Positions 1-7,163 of a stretch of 16,938 bases of DNA are shown here, piece after piece. Positions within the stretch are counted from its first letter, which is position 1. Each line of letters starts with the position of its first letter. The position numbers and the translations under genes were made by a program. Where the stretch lies: NCBI GenBank assembly GCA_945950065.1, contig CAMFGQ010000018.1:1-16938 (forward strand), written 5' to 3'. This DNA comes from an uncultured Clostridia bacterium. GTDB taxonomy: Bacteria; Bacillota; Clostridia; Peptostreptococcales; Acidaminobacteraceae. Under the pieces are notes generated by a model that saw only the letters and a program-made list of their open reading frames with translations, did not search any database and was not told where the DNA came from.

Positions 1-1863
1 AAAGGTCATTTCTCAATTTACACCAGTATACGGACTCTATCGAACAGATCCTTTGCTCTAAACTTAGAGACTAAACAAATGCTTGTATTTGCGGTGGGTC
101 TTGTGACGGTATTGACCTTTCTTGTTACATACCTCCATGCTAATACTGCAGATACTGAAGATAAAGGACAATATTATTTAGGACTGAATAAAAAAAGATG
201 GGATTTGTATAAAAGCTTTTGGTTTAAAAGATTCACTGAAGTTCCAATAAAATTGTTCCTATGGACTTTAATTGTTTTACCTGTATTTAAGTTGATTACA
301 GGCCACTATATTAAGGCGGAATATTTCTTTAACACTGGAATAACATTGGATAAATTATTCAACTATGTTGATAGTTTATGGGTGGCTATCGCAATTGTAA
401 CGTGTGCCTTTCTTGCTGCGCTTCTAATCGAAGCGGTTTATTTGTCAGGATGGCGATTTTACAGAAGTCGGGGATATTTATCGGATAACTCTATTGAATC
501 TGAAATAGAGGAAGATCTTGAACGAAAATATGAAAAGCTATTTAATCGGCTATTTAATCTAACTTTGTTTTTTAATCCGAAGAGAAAAGGGTTAAGTCAA
601 AATGACTTTATGAAATTAACACGACATTATGTTGACTATGCACGGGAACGTATATATAACAGAGAAGAGTTAGATAAATACCTACATATTTTTTATGGAG
701 CAGAATTTTGGGCTATGTATGGGATGTACGCCAAGATAAAGAATCACGTTGATAAATTATGTGGTGTAGGTTCGTTGCTGAGGTTTCCTAAGTTAAGAAG
801 CTCTCTCTTAAAGAGCCGTTTGGAAAATGTGAATTGCTATTATTTAGGTAAATGGAACTATCTGGAAAATAGTTATCTACATAAGTTGAGTCGAAGTTTT
901 TTTGACCTTGCAGCGACTGATATAGATAGACTACTTGACTTTGATTTGCTTTTCAGAGAAAAAGGAGAGAAGATACAAGAAATCTATCGGTCTGCTTCTC
1001 CAGAACTTCGGCAGTTCCGAAGCAGTGGGCTCCCGAATGAGAAGCATGTAAAAAATGAGTGTATAAGTAAAATACTTGAGGTTTTAGAGTCTGCACTTCA
1101 ACAAGTAGATTTAGATGTCTTAGATTATAAGGAAGACTTCTCGCGCATTTTTGATCAATTAATGAAAGTGGGCGAAACCTTTGGGGAAAGCGATATATAC
1201 ATCTATTTCTATGTCTTTTTTAACCGTGTTCTGGAACTCGTTGAACACGAGACGGATGGGATGAATTGCTTTGTGAAAGGCTTTATGTCAAATTGGGATT
1301 TGGAATTAACATCAGCGAGATGGAAACAATGTAGCTTTAACAAGATTCTAAGTGGTAATGAATTAACGAATAAACAAGTAGAGTTTTTATTAAAGTTTTT
1401 GGGTTTTGATGAGATTATTATTGCGTTATTCTTTCGCTTAGCATATAGAAACAGAGCGCAACAAGGGGATATGTCTAAAGAGGAGGTCTTGTTATGGAAA
1501 GCAAGGATCAGGAAGCTTGATGCCATGGATAGAGAACTAGAAACATTGCGGGAGAACCAATTCGGAGACCAATTCGTTAATAGGATAAGGCAATCTCGTA
1601 TTTCACACTTTATTCGTGAAGAGTTTATTCAGTGGATATGGAACTCTTTGTTTGAATCGTTTACTTTGCAAAAATACGCAGAGTTTACAGATATGCGTGA
1701 TCGACGTGTAATACAAAATTTTACAACGCTAGATTATTTGCTGTTTAGAACATTGATAACCCAGAAGCCTTGGCAATATCAACATAACGAAGAATTAACT
1801 AGAGCTCTAGAAACTGAAACAAGTGATGTGATAGGAGTAATTGAGGATTATTTTTTGAACTAA
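1..1863 (+). CDS. Large membrane protein of unknown function, 5' end outside window
   Basis: I do not recognise this protein. The frame is open from base 1. An ATG at 79 is possible (594 residues from there), but it has no Shine-Dalgarno sequence, and the 26 codons before it read as plausible protein, so the gene probably starts beyond the left edge. Counting from the ATG, hydrophobic segments lie at about residues 2-20, 56-73 and 99-121. About 470 mostly hydrophilic residues follow, rich in charged and aromatic residues and probably helical, with no nuclease, kinase, ATPase or protease motif I can identify. The layout is a membrane anchor plus a large cytoplasmic domain. The gene is visibly A+T-richer than the genes to its right and ends just before a strong terminator, so it looks like a separate, possibly acquired, transcription unit. 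That it is protein-coding is fairly sure; its function is unknown. Confidence 0.8.
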   Translation, partial: KGHFSIYTSIRTLSNRSFALNLETKQMLVFAVGLVTVLTFLVTYLHANTADTEDKGQYYLGLNKKRWDLYKSFWFKRFTEVPIKLFLWTLIVLPVFKLITGHYIKAEYFFNTGITLDKLFNYVDSLWVAIAIVTCAFLAALLIEAVYLSGWRFYRSRGYLSDNSIESEIEEDLERKYEKLFNRLFNLTLFFNPKRKGLSQNDFMKLTRHYVDYARERIYNREELDKYLHIFYGAEFWAMYGMYAKIKNHVDKLCGVGSLLRFPKLRSSLLKSRLENVNCYYLGKWNYLENSYLHKLSRSFFDLAATDIDRLLDFDLLFREKGEKIQEIYRSASPELRQFRSSGLPNEKHVKNECISKILEVLESALQQVDLDVLDYKEDFSRIFDQLMKVGETFGESDIYIYFYVFFNRVLELVEHETDGMNCFVKGFMSNWDLELTSARWKQCSFNKILSGNELTNKQVEFLLKFLGFDEIIIALFFRLAYRNRAQQGDMSKEEVLLWKARIRKLDAMDRELETLRENQFGDQFVNRIRQSRISHFIREEFIQWIWNSLFESFTLQKYAEFTDMRDRRVIQNFTTLDYLLFRTLITQKPWQYQHNEELTRALETETSDVIGVIEDYFLN

Positions 1864-1889
1864 ATACTTCTTTAGGCATGTATAGGAGT

Positions 1890-1920
1890 AAAAGGCAGAG
1901 ACGTGGATTCTCTGCCTTTT
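1890..1920 (+). terminator. Rho-independent terminator after the left-edge gene
   Basis: A perfect 12-bp stem (1890-1901 with 1909-1920) has a 7-base loop. The left arm begins AAAAGG and the right arm ends in CCTTTT, so the A/T flanks give a U-tract in either direction. It begins 27 bases after the stop codon at 1863. Confidence 0.85.
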
Positions 1921-2020
1921 AACTGCCTAGATTAATGATGAACGATCTGCTCTTTTTTTCTAAATAATCACTTGAGAACATACAGGTGAGTGTCGTGTTG
2001 AATATGTTCAAGAGCTAAGT

Positions 2021-2218
2021 CTAATAATTCCTTTTTCTATGGATAAGATTGAGAAGTGTCTCTTGTCCTAAGAGAATAAAGTCGATGAAACAGTCTATAA
2101 AAAAGTCCATTTTTCCTTGGTTGGCTATGTGGTTCGTTACTTGGAATGCCTCCATATACAAAGATTTGAGCTTTAAGCAGCTCTGAAATAGAGAAATAGC
2201 TATACGCTCATCTTTTAA
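2021..2218 (-). pseudogene. Decayed C-terminal fragment resembling a Fic-family protein
   Basis: On the minus strand a 65-codon open stretch runs from 2218 to a TAG at 2021-2023. It is preceded directly by an in-frame TGA (2219-2221) and has no start codon or ribosome binding site at its head. Its translation looks like real protein: a helical segment containing LYMEAFQVTNHIANQGKM, then a hydrophobic FFIDCFIDFIL segment and QETLL. This resembles the C-terminal helices of Fic/DOC-type AMP-transferases, where a residue pattern like 'NxGxMTFFV...FL' followed by a Gln/Glu-rich helix is common. The catalytic HPFxxGNGR loop is absent. I call it a remnant of a once larger gene. The family assignment is from memory of the pattern and is only moderately secure. 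Confidence 0.4.
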
Positions 2219-2242
2219 TCACGATCATTGATGGGATAGAAA

Positions 2243-2270
2243 AAGCAATAACCAACGAGGGTTATTGCTT
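2243..2270 (-). terminator. Terminator of the seven-gene operon
   Basis: An 11-bp perfect stem (2243-2253 with 2260-2270) has a 6-base loop. Read on the minus strand it is followed by a T-run (complement of 2240-2244). It lies 26 bases past the stop codon of the last operon gene and marks the end of the transcript that begins near 9342. Confidence 0.85.
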
Positions 2271-2296
2271 AGCAATTGATTATTCTTTATTGAAGA

Positions 2297-2755
2297 TTAG
2301 GGGTGTATCTTGACCACAACCTTGATAACGGCTTCCCCTTGATCATTGGTTCTGATCTCGGGCATGTGAACATCGTCTGTCATGGCAAGGGCAAACATTC
2401 CCTCTTTTAAAAGCACGCGACTGGCGTTATCTTCATAATAGACGCAATCATCGCTTAGGTTATCGCCACAGCGAATCATGTCTTTGTCCATCGGGCTATA
2501 TCCGAAGTACTCTTTTCCGCTGACTACATACTGTAGATCAATAGAGTTTTCGTGCTTTTCTAAATGGCAATCTTCAGGGGCTTTTGTTGTATAGTGCTTC
2601 ACTTTATAAGGTGTTTCGTTGCCATTGATTGTTATCGAGAAAAGCCCTGTTGGGTGTGAGTTAAAGTCAGTTGACTGTAAGAAGCGAAGAGCCTCTTCGA
2701 ATTTTTTTCCTAGCCCATAATATAAATGGGCATTCGTTAGTTTATCGAAAATCAT
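2297..2755 (-). CDS. YhcH/YjgK/YiaL family protein (NanQ-like anomerase candidate)
   Basis: This 152-residue protein matches the usual length and layout of the YhcH/YjgK/YiaL (DUF386) family of small cupin-like beta-sandwich proteins. It opens with MIFDKL as YiaL does. It has the family's central E-x-H-x4-ID-x-Q pattern (LEKHENSIDLQ), a late HMPEI motif and a VVVKI end. Family members include NanQ, which catalyses anomerisation of N-acetylneuraminate, and YiaL, encoded beside the YiaMNO TRAP transporter. Here it is the last gene of an operon that also encodes a TRAP transporter, a recurring partnership, so it may act on the imported compound after uptake. The spacer from the transporter gene is 45 bases and holds a 14-base perfect palindrome. 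The only good ribosome binding site (AAGGAAGG) is about 24 bases from the ATG, unusually far. The start is nevertheless supported by the conserved N-terminus. The exact substrate is unknown. Confidence 0.88.
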   Translation of the reverse strand: MIFDKLTNAHLYYGLGKKFEEALRFLQSTDFNSHPTGLFSITINGNETPYKVKHYTTKAPEDCHLEKHENSIDLQYVVSGKEYFGYSPMDKDMIRCGDNLSDDCVYYEDNASRVLLKEGMFALAMTDDVHMPEIRTNDQGEAVIKVVVKIHP

Positions 2756-2764
2756 ATTATTTTT

Positions 2765-2778
2765 ACGAGTATACTCGT
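2765..2778. promoter_or_regulatory. Perfect 14-base palindrome between dctM and the YhcH-family gene
   Basis: ACGAGTATACTCGT is an exact palindrome with a GTATAC core, as seen in operators of FadR-type GntR regulators. It lies between the AAGGAAGG ribosome binding site (about 2780-2787) and the ATG at 2755. In RNA it could fold as a 5-bp stem with a TATA loop, which would bring the distant ribosome binding site to about 10 bases from the start. Whether it works as a DNA operator, an RNA element or neither cannot be told from sequence. Confidence 0.4.
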
Positions 2779-2800
2779 TCCTTCCTTCGTGTAGTGATTT

Positions 2801-4099
2801 TTATCGAACTAGAAATAGTGATAAAGCAGGTAAATACGTTACGATGCCTATAACAACCAATGCTGCAATCAAAAATGGCCATATTTCTTTTACAATTTCA
2901 ACAAAAGAGGCCCCGACTACTTTAGAAGACATAAAGATACCTTGGGCAAAGGGAGGTGTTAAATTACCTACGCTCAAATTCACCAATGTAATAGATCCAA
3001 AGTGAATAGGATCTATGCCTAGGGCTCTTGCAGGGGGGAGGAGAAGAGGTACAAGGATCAAAATTGCACAATTACACTCTAAAAATGTGCCTGCAAAAAG
3101 GTAGATTACATTAACAAGCAATAAATAGAAGTACTTGTTCCCGATGTTTTCGGTGACGAATTTTGTCATTTCTGCAGATACACCAGCTAATGTAATGACA
3201 CGGCCTGCAGAGTTTGCAAAAGCAGCCAAAATACAAACGGTCCCTGTGGAGATGGCAGCGGAAACGGCAGCTTGATACAGAGAGTTTATTTTGACGTCGG
3301 ATCTTTTCATTAGAGCTTTGACGACTAAGTAAACAAGTCCATAAGTACATGTAATGGCACCTGCTTCAGTAGCAGTAAAGGCGCCGGAATAGATTCCACC
3401 AAAGATAACTACAGGCATAAAAATAGCGGGTAGGGTTTGCCATGTGCTTACTGCTGCTTTTTTCATATAAACCAGTGGCGCCATTTTTGGTGACGTGTCT
3501 TTTATTTCAAAACGCCCTACTTTCATATAGTTGATAATGACGTATAGGATGACGAATAAAAGACCGGGGCCGATGGTGGACAACCATACTTCAGAGGTTT
3601 TTTGGCCTGATGCACTGGCATACATAATACCAGGGATGCTAGGTGGAATCATGATTCCCAAAAAGCCACAAGAGGCCAGGAGTGCGCCGATGTAAGGTTT
3701 TGTATATCCACTTTTTTCAAGAGAAGGGCCCATAATGCGACCGATTGCAGAAATTGTAGCCATAGCTGAGCCAGTAATAACTCCAAAAGCTGTAGAAGCG
3801 ATGATGGTAACCATGCCTAATGAGCCTCGTATTTTTCCTACAAAAAACTTAACCCAGTTAATGAGAGACTCTGATATTTCTCCTTGCTCCATAATTGCAC
3901 CAGCCAAAATAAATAGAGGGATCGCGATAAAGGGAACGCTATCCAACTGGTTGTACATAGCTTGACTCATTTGTGAAGTGTCAAAAGCGTTGAAGGAGAA
4001 TGCTGCGGCTGCACCAATTCCCATACTAAATGCTGCAGGTACTCTTAGTAGAAGAGCAAGCCCAAAAAACAGTCCTAAAAAGATTAATAAAGTTAGCAT
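2801..4099 (-). CDS. dctM: TRAP transporter large permease, DctM-type
   Basis: This 432-residue, very hydrophobic protein has about 12 membrane segments and is the large, channel-forming subunit of a tripartite ATP-independent periplasmic (TRAP) transporter, which uses an ion gradient for substrate import. Family signatures visible include the N-terminal LLRVPAAFSMGIGAA region, IPLFILAGAIME, GSAMATISAIGRIMGPSLEKSGY, IMIPPSIPGIMYA, GAITCTYGLVY, and the C-terminal NLSVGNLTPPFAQG. The start at 4099 was chosen because an AGAGGTGG ribosome binding site precedes it and the family N-terminus begins there. It overlaps the stop of dctQ by 7 bases, suggesting translational coupling. Length is normal for the family. 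It works with the adjacent DctQ and DctP. The substrate is probably a carboxylate, judged from the binding protein and not from this subunit. Confidence 0.95.
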   Translation of the reverse strand: MLTLLIFLGLFFGLALLLRVPAAFSMGIGAAAAFSFNAFDTSQMSQAMYNQLDSVPFIAIPLFILAGAIMEQGEISESLINWVKFFVGKIRGSLGMVTIIASTAFGVITGSAMATISAIGRIMGPSLEKSGYTKPYIGALLASCGFLGIMIPPSIPGIMYASASGQKTSEVWLSTIGPGLLFVILYVIINYMKVGRFEIKDTSPKMAPLVYMKKAAVSTWQTLPAIFMPVVIFGGIYSGAFTATEAGAITCTYGLVYLVVKALMKRSDVKINSLYQAAVSAAISTGTVCILAAFANSAGRVITLAGVSAEMTKFVTENIGNKYFYLLLVNVIYLFAGTFLECNCAILILVPLLLPPARALGIDPIHFGSITLVNLSVGNLTPPFAQGIFMSSKVVGASFVEIVKEIWPFLIAALVVIGIVTYLPALSLFLVR

Positions 4100-4650
4100 A
4101 GTCCACCCACCTCTCTTCTGATTTCTTCTGGAATGATCAGATAGCAAATGCCGTGGAATGCCATTAGAATTGAGCAGACAAGGATCGAACTCATGGGGAC
4201 AGTTAATCCCCAGCCTAGAAACATGGACTTGGTCCCTAGGGTAGCAATTTGGCTTAAATATTTTGCGTAAAGGATACTTAGATAAATTAAATAACCAATT
4301 GAGATGGCAACAGCTGATTTCTTAACGCGTGACAGTACCATTTCTTTCTTTTTATGATCCCCTTTGACCCATTTTTCAATAAGTGTATCAACCAAGTTGA
4401 TATCAATGTGTTCCCAGTTATACATGGCAATTGATGCTCCAATAAGAACTAACCAAGTAAATGTATAGCGAGATAGTTCGTCTGCCCATGCGCTGGGAAT
4501 AAATAGCACAAATCGAAAGAGGACATTAATAAATAAAATAATAACAAGACCGTACATCAGTATCATTCCTATGATTTTTTCTATGGAATAAACAAATTTG
4601 TTTATTTTCATAAGTGCTCTAGCTGCGGTATGAAATGCATTGTTTTCCAC
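4093..4650 (-). CDS. dctQ: TRAP transporter small permease, DctQ-type
   Basis: This 185-residue protein with four predicted membrane helices is the small subunit of the TRAP transporter. Typical features are the long first helix, the WADELSRYTFTWLVLIGASIA segment (the family's 'W.eE.sr....W...lGa' pattern) and the following charged EHIDINLV stretch. I place the start at a GTG (4648-4650), which sits 6 bases after a GGAGG ribosome binding site (4657-4661). An ATG 13 codons later lacks a comparable site. The coding end overlaps the start of dctM. Upstream, in the 62-base gap to dctP, is a strong hairpin that may set the ratio of binding protein to membrane subunits. Confidence 0.9.
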   Translation of the reverse strand: MENNAFHTAARALMKINKFVYSIEKIIGMILMYGLVIILFINVLFRFVLFIPSAWADELSRYTFTWLVLIGASIAMYNWEHIDINLVDTLIEKWVKGDHKKKEMVLSRVKKSAVAISIGYLIYLSILYAKYLSQIATLGTKSMFLGWGLTVPMSSILVCSILMAFHGICYLIIPEEIRREVGGLC

Positions 4651-4666
4651 GGGGTACCTCCATAGC

Positions 4667-4699
4667 CTTGGCGAGATAGAGAGTCTCGATCTCGCCAAG
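4667..4699 (-). promoter_or_regulatory. Intercistronic hairpin between dctP and dctQ
   Basis: A perfect 11-bp GC-containing stem (4667-4677 with 4689-4699) has an 11-base loop. It lies between the dctP stop and the dctQ ribosome binding site and has no following U-tract on the minus strand. It is therefore more likely an mRNA-stabilising or partial attenuation element than a full terminator. Such elements often keep a binding-protein message more abundant than the downstream permease message. Confidence 0.6.
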
Positions 4700-4712
4700 T
4701 GCCTACTCTTTG

Positions 4713-5777
4713 TTATTTCGTATTGGACTGATAAAGTTCGTAAAGTTTTTTGATAAATGTTTCGTCGTAATTTCCTGACTCTAAAGCACTTTTCCAGATA
4801 ACCTCTGCATTTTTATACATTTCTGCCTTCCACTGATCGTTTGGTTCAACAATATGTTTTCCTTCGTCTTTTGCTCTTTGAATCAGTTCGGCTTCTTGCT
4901 TGAGTAATTGTTCGGTATACCACTCTCTAGCAATTTTCCCTGCTTCTTTCATAATGTCTTGATCCTCTTTGCTCATGGTTTCCCAAGTCTTTCCAGAGCA
5001 AAAGAGATTAACAGTTCCAAAGCCATAGTTTAAAAGTGCAATGCTGTTGAAGGAGTCATAAAGGTGGAATTTATCAAACAACAAAATAGCGTTATCTGCT
5101 CCATCTACAGTTCCTTGCTCAAGTGCCATAAGAACTTCTGGGGCTGCTATTGCTACGGGGAGTGCTCCCATGAGCTCGTACATTCTGAGAGCCAAGGGTT
5201 GATTTGGAACACGGATGCGTAGTCCTTTAAGATCTTCGCTTCCAGTGATTTCTTTGCTTTTTATTCCTAGTGTTCTAAATGAGTTATCAATACGGCTAAC
5301 CGAAACAAGTCCGCTTTCAGCGTATTGTTTGTCAGCAAATTCTCCAATAAAGCCATTTATGTAGACTTCATCGGCTTGTTCGTGACTAGTGATAAAAAAT
5401 GGAAGTTGGGCCCAGTCGGAGTTAGGAACAATGGATCCCAGTTCGTCTGATCCGCCGTTGACAAAATCTAATGTTCCCATTTGACAAGCGGTAAGACATT
5501 CGGTGCTGCTTCCGATTGAACCGGTGGGGATAAACTCGAAGCCGATTCTACCGTTGGATAATCTTGTGACTTCTTCGGCAAACTTTTTTTGATGTCCTTC
5601 AAAAAGATCCACTGCTTGTGTACAGTTGATTTTGTAGACGACTTCGTGTTTTCCATCTGTGCTTGGTGTTGGTTGTTCTGAAGCGTTTGTGTTTGTTTTA
5701 CCACATCCGCTAAAAGCGGATAGTAGGAGTACGAGAATAAGTATGAATGCTACGGACTTTTTCTTTTGATTAAACAT
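4713..5777 (-). CDS. dctP: TRAP transporter solute-binding lipoprotein, DctP-type
   Basis: This 354-residue extracytoplasmic solute-binding protein belongs to the DctP family of TRAP transporters. It begins with a lysine-rich N-terminus, a hydrophobic core and the lipobox FSGC, with the lipidated cysteine at residue 25, as expected for a Gram-positive binding protein tethered to the membrane. Family marks include GTLDFVNGGSDELG, LKGLRIRVPNQPLALRMYELMGA and PEVLMALEQGTVDGADNAI. The arginine in the RIRVP segment normally binds a substrate carboxylate, so an organic acid ligand is likely. The ATG at 5777 is preceded by AAGGTGG; a longer in-frame extension upstream is not credible because it would bury the signal peptide. 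It follows the amidohydrolase gene by 17 bases and is the first of the three transporter genes. Confidence 0.94.
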   Translation of the reverse strand: MFNQKKKSVAFILILVLLLSAFSGCGKTNTNASEQPTPSTDGKHEVVYKINCTQAVDLFEGHQKKFAEEVTRLSNGRIGFEFIPTGSIGSSTECLTACQMGTLDFVNGGSDELGSIVPNSDWAQLPFFITSHEQADEVYINGFIGEFADKQYAESGLVSVSRIDNSFRTLGIKSKEITGSEDLKGLRIRVPNQPLALRMYELMGALPVAIAAPEVLMALEQGTVDGADNAILLFDKFHLYDSFNSIALLNYGFGTVNLFCSGKTWETMSKEDQDIMKEAGKIAREWYTEQLLKQEAELIQRAKDEGKHIVEPNDQWKAEMYKNAEVIWKSALESGNYDETFIKKLYELYQSNTK

Positions 5778-5794
5778 AATAACCACCTTTTCTT

Positions 5795-7129
5795 TTAATA
5801 GAATTGTTTTTCTGGATTTGGACCAGGGATTTCGACTTCTTTTAGTATGTCCCAATTTCTACAAACAATCTCTCCGCCTATCATAGACAGAACGACTTTT
5901 CCTCGTACTTTTTCGCCTAGATAGGGATTGTTTTTTCCTTTGCTGTGTAAGGTGTCCTTTGTTACCACCCATTCAACATCAGGATCAATAATGTTTAGAT
6001 CTGCGTCTGCGCCTATGGATAGATGACCTCTTTCGGGAATTCTCATGATTTTTGCTGGGTTTGTTGATAGGCAACGAATTACATAACTAAGATCAGTGTA
6101 GCCTTGTCTTACCATTTCAAGGACCATTGGTAAGGTGGTTTCAAAGCCTGCAATTCCGAAAAGATTTGTGCCATCTATGCCTTTTGTTATCTCGTATTCG
6201 GCATAGGGACAGTGGTCTGAGGCGATTGTATCGATAAGTTTGTCAGTTAAACCTTTTCTAAGTCCCAACATATCTTTTTGACCACGGAAGGGTGGTTTAA
6301 CTTTCGCGCATACGCCTTTTTCTTTGACGATTTGCTCGGTTTTACTAAATTGATGGGGAATTACCTCGCAAGTGAAATTAACTCCTCTTTGCTTGAAGAA
6401 ACGCACTAGTTCAACAGATCTTTCGCTTCCTAAGTGACAAAGATGCATGTGTCCATTAATTTCTTCTTGGATAATTAAGTTTCTTGCGATTTCAATATCT
6501 TCGCCGACTGAAGAGATGCCAGGAAGATTCATTTCATCGCTCAGTGGACCAAGATTAACAATTCCGTTTCCCGTATACGCTTTATCTTCACAGTGAAGAC
6601 AAACGACTCGATTAATCTCTTTAGTTTTTTCGAGAATTTCTCTCATCATAGTGGCTTCTTTAATGGCGTTACCATCATCGGAAAAAGCGACTGCTCCTGC
6701 TTCTGCTAGGGATTTCATATCGACAATTTCTTCCCCGAGTCTACCTTTGGTTAAAGCTGCCATAGGATAGATTCGTGTAACTGCCGATTCGCGAGCTCTT
6801 TTGTTGACGGCTTTGACCATTTCTGGTGTGTCTACTACGGGATCACTATTGGGCATTACACAGATTGAAGTAAAACCACCGCAAATCGCTGCGCAAGATG
6901 CAGAATAGAAATTGTCTCGATGTGGTTCGTTGAAGTCTCTTATGTGTGCGTGGGTTTCAACAAAACCAGGAGTAATGATTTTACCTTTAACGTCTTCTAC
7001 GATGGCTTCTGGATCTGTGATTGTTCTGTCGACTTTAGCGACGACACCGTTCTCGATGAGTACGTCGTACTTTCCATCAAGATGATTAGCGGGGTCAACG
7101 AGTCGACCATTTTTAAACAAATATTTCAA
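5795..7129 (-). CDS. Dihydroorotase/hydantoinase-like cyclic amidohydrolase
   Basis: This 444-residue amidohydrolase-superfamily enzyme should hydrolyse a cyclic amide (ureide, hydantoin or dihydropyrimidine type). The type I dihydroorotase metal site is complete: H60 and H62 (HAH), D151 or D152 in FSDDG, H179 in LHCED, H232 in HLCHLG and D305 in ASDHCPY. Arg64 and Asn94 (MPN), which hold the carboxylate in dihydroorotase, are also present. The usual REPG after the first His motif is replaced by RDFN, and the DHAPH motif is DHCPY, so the second carboxylate-binding His is a Tyr; hydantoinases have DHCPF there. No other pyrimidine gene is near. I infer a catabolic hydrolase for a carboxylated cyclic ureide rather than PyrC. 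The start is TTG (7127-7129), 5-6 bases after a CGGAGGAG ribosome binding site. It lies 34 bases after the aminotransferase and 17 before dctP. Confidence 0.88.
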   Translation of the reverse strand: MKYLFKNGRLVDPANHLDGKYDVLIENGVVAKVDRTITDPEAIVEDVKGKIITPGFVETHAHIRDFNEPHRDNFYSASCAAICGGFTSICVMPNSDPVVDTPEMVKAVNKRARESAVTRIYPMAALTKGRLGEEIVDMKSLAEAGAVAFSDDGNAIKEATMMREILEKTKEINRVVCLHCEDKAYTGNGIVNLGPLSDEMNLPGISSVGEDIEIARNLIIQEEINGHMHLCHLGSERSVELVRFFKQRGVNFTCEVIPHQFSKTEQIVKEKGVCAKVKPPFRGQKDMLGLRKGLTDKLIDTIASDHCPYAEYEITKGIDGTNLFGIAGFETTLPMVLEMVRQGYTDLSYVIRCLSTNPAKIMRIPERGHLSIGADADLNIIDPDVEWVVTKDTLHSKGKNNPYLGEKVRGKVVLSMIGGEIVCRNWDILKEVEIPGPNPEKQFY

Positions 7130-7163
7130 GTGAACTCCTCCGTTTCCGATAGAATAAATTCCG

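Larger units (their letters stand above)
1921..2296. other. Intergenic stretch with no intact gene
   Basis: No intact gene is visible between the terminator at 1890-1920 and the stop codon of the gene at 2297. The stretch contains a minus-strand coding remnant (2021-2218), a terminator for the minus-strand operon (2243-2270), and an imperfect inverted repeat (1971-1982 with 2003-2012, two-base bulge, 20-base loop) lying just beyond the remnant's stop codon. That repeat has no adjacent U-tract. I see no tRNA or other structured RNA here. Confidence 0.5.

Noticed and set aside
79..81. ATG at 79 as the start of the left-edge gene
   Set aside because: There is no Shine-Dalgarno sequence, and the frame is open with protein-like codons to base 1, so the start is probably outside the window.
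1971..2012. Imperfect inverted repeat as a terminator or mobile element end
   Set aside because: It has a bulged stem, a 20-base loop, no U-tract, and no transposase or target duplication nearby.
5795..7129. Simple annotation as the pyrimidine biosynthesis enzyme PyrC
   Set aside because: No other pyrimidine gene is present, the pocket motifs differ (RDFN, DHCPY), and the operon is inducible and catabolic in form. The family match is kept but the role is not assigned.
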